From contig BGZK01000707.1 of assembly GCA_005406025.1 (NCBI GenBank), forward strand, positions 1-64,000: a DNA stretch of 64,000 nucleotides, read 5' to 3'. This DNA comes from Eumeta japonica. Lineage: Eukaryota > Arthropoda > Insecta > Lepidoptera > Psychidae. A model generated the notes under the pieces. That model saw nothing but the letters and a program-made list of their open reading frames with translations, made no database searches and was not told the origin of the DNA. How positions within the stretch are numbered: the stretch's first letter is position 1; each line of letters begins with the position of its first letter. Shown here in pieces: positions 59,701-64,000 of this stretch. Position numbers and translations under genes: made by a program.

Positions 59701-60315
59701 GTAAACATTTTTTAATGGATCGTGGGTTTTTTTTTATGTAACGACATCTGTAGGATTTCGGAAGAAAAAAATGGATATAAATATGTTTTGAAAATCCATG
59801 GAAATCCTTTGGATATGTGTAGCTGTTAGTATCGGTTCTTACATATAAGGGGGATTGGTGAATTTTTTTTGTAACTTTTTTTTTTAAGAAACTTCAGATG
59901 TAAATATGTTTTTTAAATTTGTCATTTCCGTATCTTGACCCTAAATGGATGATTAGAATTAAACCAATCCCTTGTATATGTATGTTTTATAATATCACAT
60001 TAAAATATATATGTTTTATGTAACATGTGATATTAAATAGTTCTTAGATGTATAAATAAATGAGTAAATATATATGTATATTATAAATACTTTAACGTCG
60101 AAAGAAAAAAAAATATTCACACAATATTGTGATCCTAGCGATTCTCGTACGTCTCTCGTACATGACTTTTCACGATAAAAGATATTTTTCACAGTTTGTC
60201 TCATGTAAAATACATTATGTGTAACTAAATATGTTAATTAATATTATGATTAAAAATGGAAGAAGATTGTAAATAAAGATCAACTGCCAGATAGTAATGT
60301 TTATATAATTCCATA
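56777..60315 (+). other. PAT1 3' UTR and flank
   Basis: AATAAA signals lie at 57435, 58359, about 58837 and 60272, so the 3' end could be about 0.7 kb or up to 3.5 kb past the stop. AT-rich with poly-A and poly-T runs. ORFs here are short and AT-driven. Confidence 0.45.
57413..57426 (-). promoter_or_regulatory. CTCF-like binding motif
   Basis: The minus strand reads CCACTAGATGGCGC, matching the CTCF core CCASYAGRKGGCRS at all 14 positions. It lies 640 bases after the PAT1 stop. Weaker matches lie at 20567 and 27665, and the AGATGGCGC core recurs at about 60366. Binding is an inference. Confidence 0.45.
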
Positions 60316-60994
60316 CGCTTGGGAAATCTTTTTTTTCTTACAATTTCTGCATTTTGCAGTCAGTGGCGCCATCTATGGCGTCGTTTGTCACTCACCACTT
60401 TAGTGTTGTATAAGCGGAACGTTTTTAACATAATTTTGATCGAAAAAAAAAGAAAACCTGGATTAAAATGTAGCAATATTTTTCCTGGCTCGAAGATTTC
60501 CTAAGCTTATATAACTCCTATTATTTGATTGACGTTTCGTTTATTCGATTGATGTTTTTTTTTTGTAACGAAATGATGGCGTCTGTTTCATTTTCTTTCA
60601 ACAGTTCAAATTATATAGACGAATGAAACAGCAGTCGACATAAATATATATATCTTACTTTCTAGTGCGTGCGTCAAGTCTTTCTTTGCATCCAGGTAAC
60701 ATGGATAGTCTTTTAAAAATATAAACGTCAAACGTCCGTCAAATAAGGGCGCGCTAGGAACTTGTTGCAATGTAAAGTTTTAACGCTTTTTTTTGGGCTA
60801 TTATTCACTGTTTTCATTTTTCCTTATTCAAAGAGCGACTGTGACGTCTGTGCGTTCGTGGTCTATTTTTTTTAAACCTAGTTCGTAGCTTTTTTTATTC
60901 TGATTATTAATACATCATCATTATTATTATTATTATTATGCAGAAAATTAAACGTTAGTAAATTTTTGTTTCTAGTAACACCTGTGTTTTATTG
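60316..60994. other. AT-rich spacer, nothing recognised
   Basis: A GCGCCATCTATGG word at about 60367-60379 is the only notable feature. Confidence 0.35.
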
Positions 60995-61321
60995 CTATCT
61001 CGACGAGTACGGTGGTGGGGCGGTTTTTTTTTTAGGGTTCTGCATCTTAAACGGGACCCGGAACCACTTTGTTGTTAGTTTTTTACTCTTTGTTTCTCTT
61101 AGAAATGTGTGGAGGTGTCGAACTGATAATAATTTCAAATATGTAGGTCTACGGTCTCTTTCTTCGCACTCGTCCGGCGTTACAAATACGCATCGGCCGT
61201 CGTCGCCCGTCTGCCGGATGATTAGTCCGATGGCACGCCAAGGGTCGGGGCCGAGGGCGGTGATTCGACGGCGAGCAAAATACGCAACAGCATAAGCCCC
61301 TATTGTTACTGATTCGGCCAT
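60995..61321 (-). CDS. uncharacterised 108-aa ORF (hypothetical)
   Basis: A minus-strand frame from ATG at 61321 (MAESVTIGAYAVAYFARRRI, TALGPDPWRAIGLIIRQTGD) to TAG at 60995, of mixed codon use. Its first half is GC-rich compared with its surroundings. I recognise no family. The frame also runs upstream into the adjacent MITE, and its end (KKKTAPPPYSSR) is low-complexity, so it may be a chance frame, an exon of an unseen gene, or repeat-derived. Confidence 0.25.
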   Translation of the reverse strand: MAESVTIGAYAVAYFARRRITALGPDPWRAIGLIIRQTGDDGRCVFVTPDECEERDRRPTYLKLLSVRHLHTFLRETKSKKLTTKWFRVPFKMQNPKKKTAPPPYSSR

Positions 61322-61340
61322 CGCTATTTGTAATACCGGG

Positions 61341-61672
61341 CAGTGGCGTGGATACACAGAACAACGTTCGGTCCCGCGTCTGCGCCAGCGCACCCGCTAC
61401 AGGGGTAGACTTCATAGCTGCGCTAGCTAGCATGGGTGGCGCCCGGGACGGATATTGCAGTCACCCCAAAAATTACAAGTAGCAGTTACGCAATCTATCA
61501 CAGTTTTAAGAGTTTTTTATAGATGAAAGAACCGATATATGGTTAAGATTCTTTGAGGGGGATTTTTTTCGTGAATCCGTAATTCACGATCGAGTGAACT
61601 AGGGTGTCACCCCTGAATGGGTGGCACCCGGTGCGAGCCGCCGCCCCCGCCAACCCATAGCAACGCCACTGA
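61341..61672 (+). mobile_element. hAT-like MITE, family GGGTGTCACCC, copy 2
   Basis: Begins CAGTGGCGTGGATAC and ends AACGCCACTG. It shares GCTAGCTAGCATGGGTGGCG, AGGGTGTCACCCCTGAATGG and GGCACCCGGTGCGAGCCG with 11264-11484, in the same orientation. Confidence 0.65.
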
Positions 61673-64000
61673 TACCGAGACTAGCGTTTCCGGTATGGAT
61701 CTTATTTGTACCCAATACTACAGCTAGGGTTTCCGGTATGGAGCTTTTCCTCTTAAACTACTACAGTTTACCATTAAGTAGATCAATGATGATGATGGCT
61801 ACCGCAGGCTTCTCGATGACCTCTCATGTGTAATATAATACAGAAAGAGAAACCGATGATTTCATCGATTTAATCCCCAGGTCGAAGACTAGCCGGGTTT
61901 GCTAAATGAGAGTTTAATCCTTTTGCGAAGGTGTATTTCTCCAATGCGATAAGTAACGCCATATGATAGCGAAGAATTTTTGAGATTTGATCGGATTTAA
62001 AATAATGAAGTTGATGAGTTTAACCCGGCAGCTCGCTTCTGATTTTCCGCCATTAGTTACAGGGGGAAGTGACTAATAATTTGTCTCATCAATTCAGTAG
62101 ACCTTATGTGAGATTTGAGCATTCATTTCAATGTTTGGTGTAATGTTCAGATAATAAATTTAGATCATAAGCCAGCGCCAAACCGTTTAACAATCAGATA
62201 ATCCGACTGTCATGATTTGCACGCTTTAAGAAGCGTAATGGGTTTTTCTTTTCAGCAACGATTAACAGTACATTAGGTATATTACTTGTTACAAAGCGAG
62301 AATTTTTGTAACGGTATATACAGAAGAGCTTATTTATTTCAAGTTTTATATAGCTGTTTGAAGTAATAATGACTTCAATGGTTGCAGAAGACGTAGGCAT
62401 ACAATTATTCTGTGTGATAAATTACAATGACAGTGGTTGAAAGCATAAACAATGAAAACGACATGGCTGTATAGAAAACAGCAATAAGTTCGGGATGTTT
62501 GTAATTCTTTAAAAATAAAAAAAATAAATTACACAGTTGTTTCATAAGGAAATATATACAGCATTATATATATATAGAGAAGTTATAAAATATAATATAT
62601 ACGTATTATGCGTGAATTATTAGCACTGGTCCGTCTAATACCGAGTTATTTTCTTTAAATTTAAATAACTTTCAAACTTTAAATCCTTCAGTTTCATAAC
62701 TAATTATTCAAATTTAGTCACCATACAAAATTTACACCATCACGATTAGATTGCTTTATTATAATGAGTTTGATAAGGAAATTCAGGATTTCGAAAATAT
62801 AAATAATGGATAATTAAATACCTGTAATAAGTTTTTATGGCAGTTTTATTGAAGCCAGATCACATTATCATAAAAAAATAAAGAATGCTCGATAATGTTC
62901 ATTGAAAATGAAAATGATACCATATTGCTTAATACCATACGAGATTAAATAAATTGCCTCTTCTATCAAATAATTACAATTTTCTCTGTCCCCCAGTTAT
63001 TCTGTATATATTGTAAGAGGTCACTTGGACCGGGTTGATGTCATGAAATTTTAAGAAATTTTATATTAATACCTCATTACCAAAAATAAAATAAAATAAA
63101 TCGTAATTTAATTTAAGTCACAAAAATAAGAGAATAGTAGTCAAATTGACATGGCGCAGGCGAGACGAATCAATTTGTAACCGCATCACATCGCAAGAAA
63201 AGTTTTATAAATAAATGTTTGATTTATATAAAAAAAAAGGATTCGCTTGTTTATGGTTTGCACAACCCATAAAGTAATCAGTAACAAAACGAGTTTAATT
63301 TTATTACCTGCATTTTAATATATTACGTTTCATTAATTTTTCCGACTTCATTCTCGTCAAGTTCGTAACGGATCATTTGATCTGTCTTCGTGCCGATTAC
63401 CGGTTTTCGGTATAATAGCTTTGCGACGATGTAGTGGATTTTAAGAGTGTAATAATAATTAATAATCGCTAAGGAAATAACTTGGGATTGAGAGAATAAA
63501 AAGAACACAAACACTGGAAATTTTTATTGTATTGACGGCTTCGACGGAGAGAAGCGATCAGAATGTGGCGTCATTTCTTGTATGTGACTATCGGTCTTCA
63601 TGCACGCGACGGATAATATGAATTCTTTCGGTCTTAAAATTTTTCACATCGTCCCACGAATGTGACACATACACGGGAACCTCGATAACTCGAACCTCGT
63701 CAAGCGGAAATCTTCAGTGAGTTGGAAAAAAAAATACAACTCCCTCCCGCCGAAACCCTAAATACGCGGTATATCGAATTATTTCGACTTTGAGGCTCGT
63801 ACAATATATTGGTTCCGTATGAAGTATCATATATATATATATATATTGTAGAATTTCAAACACCGAACTCTGAATGTCACAGCTATTAAGTATAATGACT
63901 TCTTACTTGGAGTTCCTCGAGCTCATAGCAATAAAGTACAAAAGGAATGTTTGTTGCTTTTGTCCTAATGTATCTGCCACACGATCAATAGTGAATAAAC
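61673..64000. other. AT-rich flank, nothing firmly recognised
   Basis: Contains GGAACCTCGATAACTCGAAC at about 63679-63698, a word that resembles pogo/Tigger element ends but is single here, and an AT repeat at about 63828-63846. No coding exon was recognised. Confidence 0.35.

Noticed and set aside
1..64000. CRISPR array, operon, prophage or similar bacterial system
   Set aside because: No direct-repeat/spacer arrays and no compact gene clusters; introns and polyA signals show a eukaryotic nuclear locus.

Overview
This is an AT-rich eukaryotic nuclear window. Split genes with canonical GT-AG introns, two carboxyl/cholinesterase genes of the insect alpha-esterase type, a PAT1 homologue resembling Drosophila Patr-1/HPat at its N-terminus, and a dense load of insect-type transposon relics together suggest a lepidopteran (moth or butterfly). 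The order is an inference from repeat style and gene similarity; nothing here fixes the species.

Layout. Bases 1-2937 (+) hold the last two coding exons of a carboxylesterase whose front lies outside the window; it ends in a Glu/Pro-rich tail. Bases 2938-23130 are mostly repeats: MITE-like inverted-repeat elements, LINE 3' ends, two dead mariner elements (one still showing DD34D spacing), a hAT-type MITE with an exact 8-bp target duplication, and copies of a repeat built around GGCCAAG..GTCGG..GGGTTCCGTA. Amid them sits one GC-rich mini-ORF (15227-15466, +) for a Cys-Gly-Pro protein like insect sperm-tail CGP proteins. A second carboxylesterase lies on the minus strand (28396-23131). It is reconstructed here as three exons with matching splice phases, about 526 aa, with an intact Ser-Glu-His triad but an Arg in the oxyanion loop. 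The two esterases converge across about 20 kb.

Bases 28430-36577 are AT-rich intergenic DNA with repeat fragments. Bases 36578-56776 (+) carry a complete PAT1 homologue (Patr-1 type), reconstructed as 16 coding exons totalling 2964 nt (987 aa). It is a decapping activator of P-bodies, with an N-terminal DETF motif, a Q/N-rich low-complexity middle with heptad NQMGQ repeats, and a C-terminal helical domain. Its introns have trapped a piggyBac-like relic, LINE relics including a jockey-type fragment with YADD, a tRNA-derived SINE, two MITEs and a perfect 24-bp hairpin. Bases 56777-64000 hold the 3' UTR/flank, a CTCF-like motif, a hAT-like MITE and one unexplained GC-rich minus-strand ORF.

No operon, CRISPR array or bacterial-type system is present. 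The window is an ordinary insect locus; the more unusual points are the esterase tail and oxyanion change, the PAT1 prion-like repeats, the CGP mini-gene and the shared MITE families.
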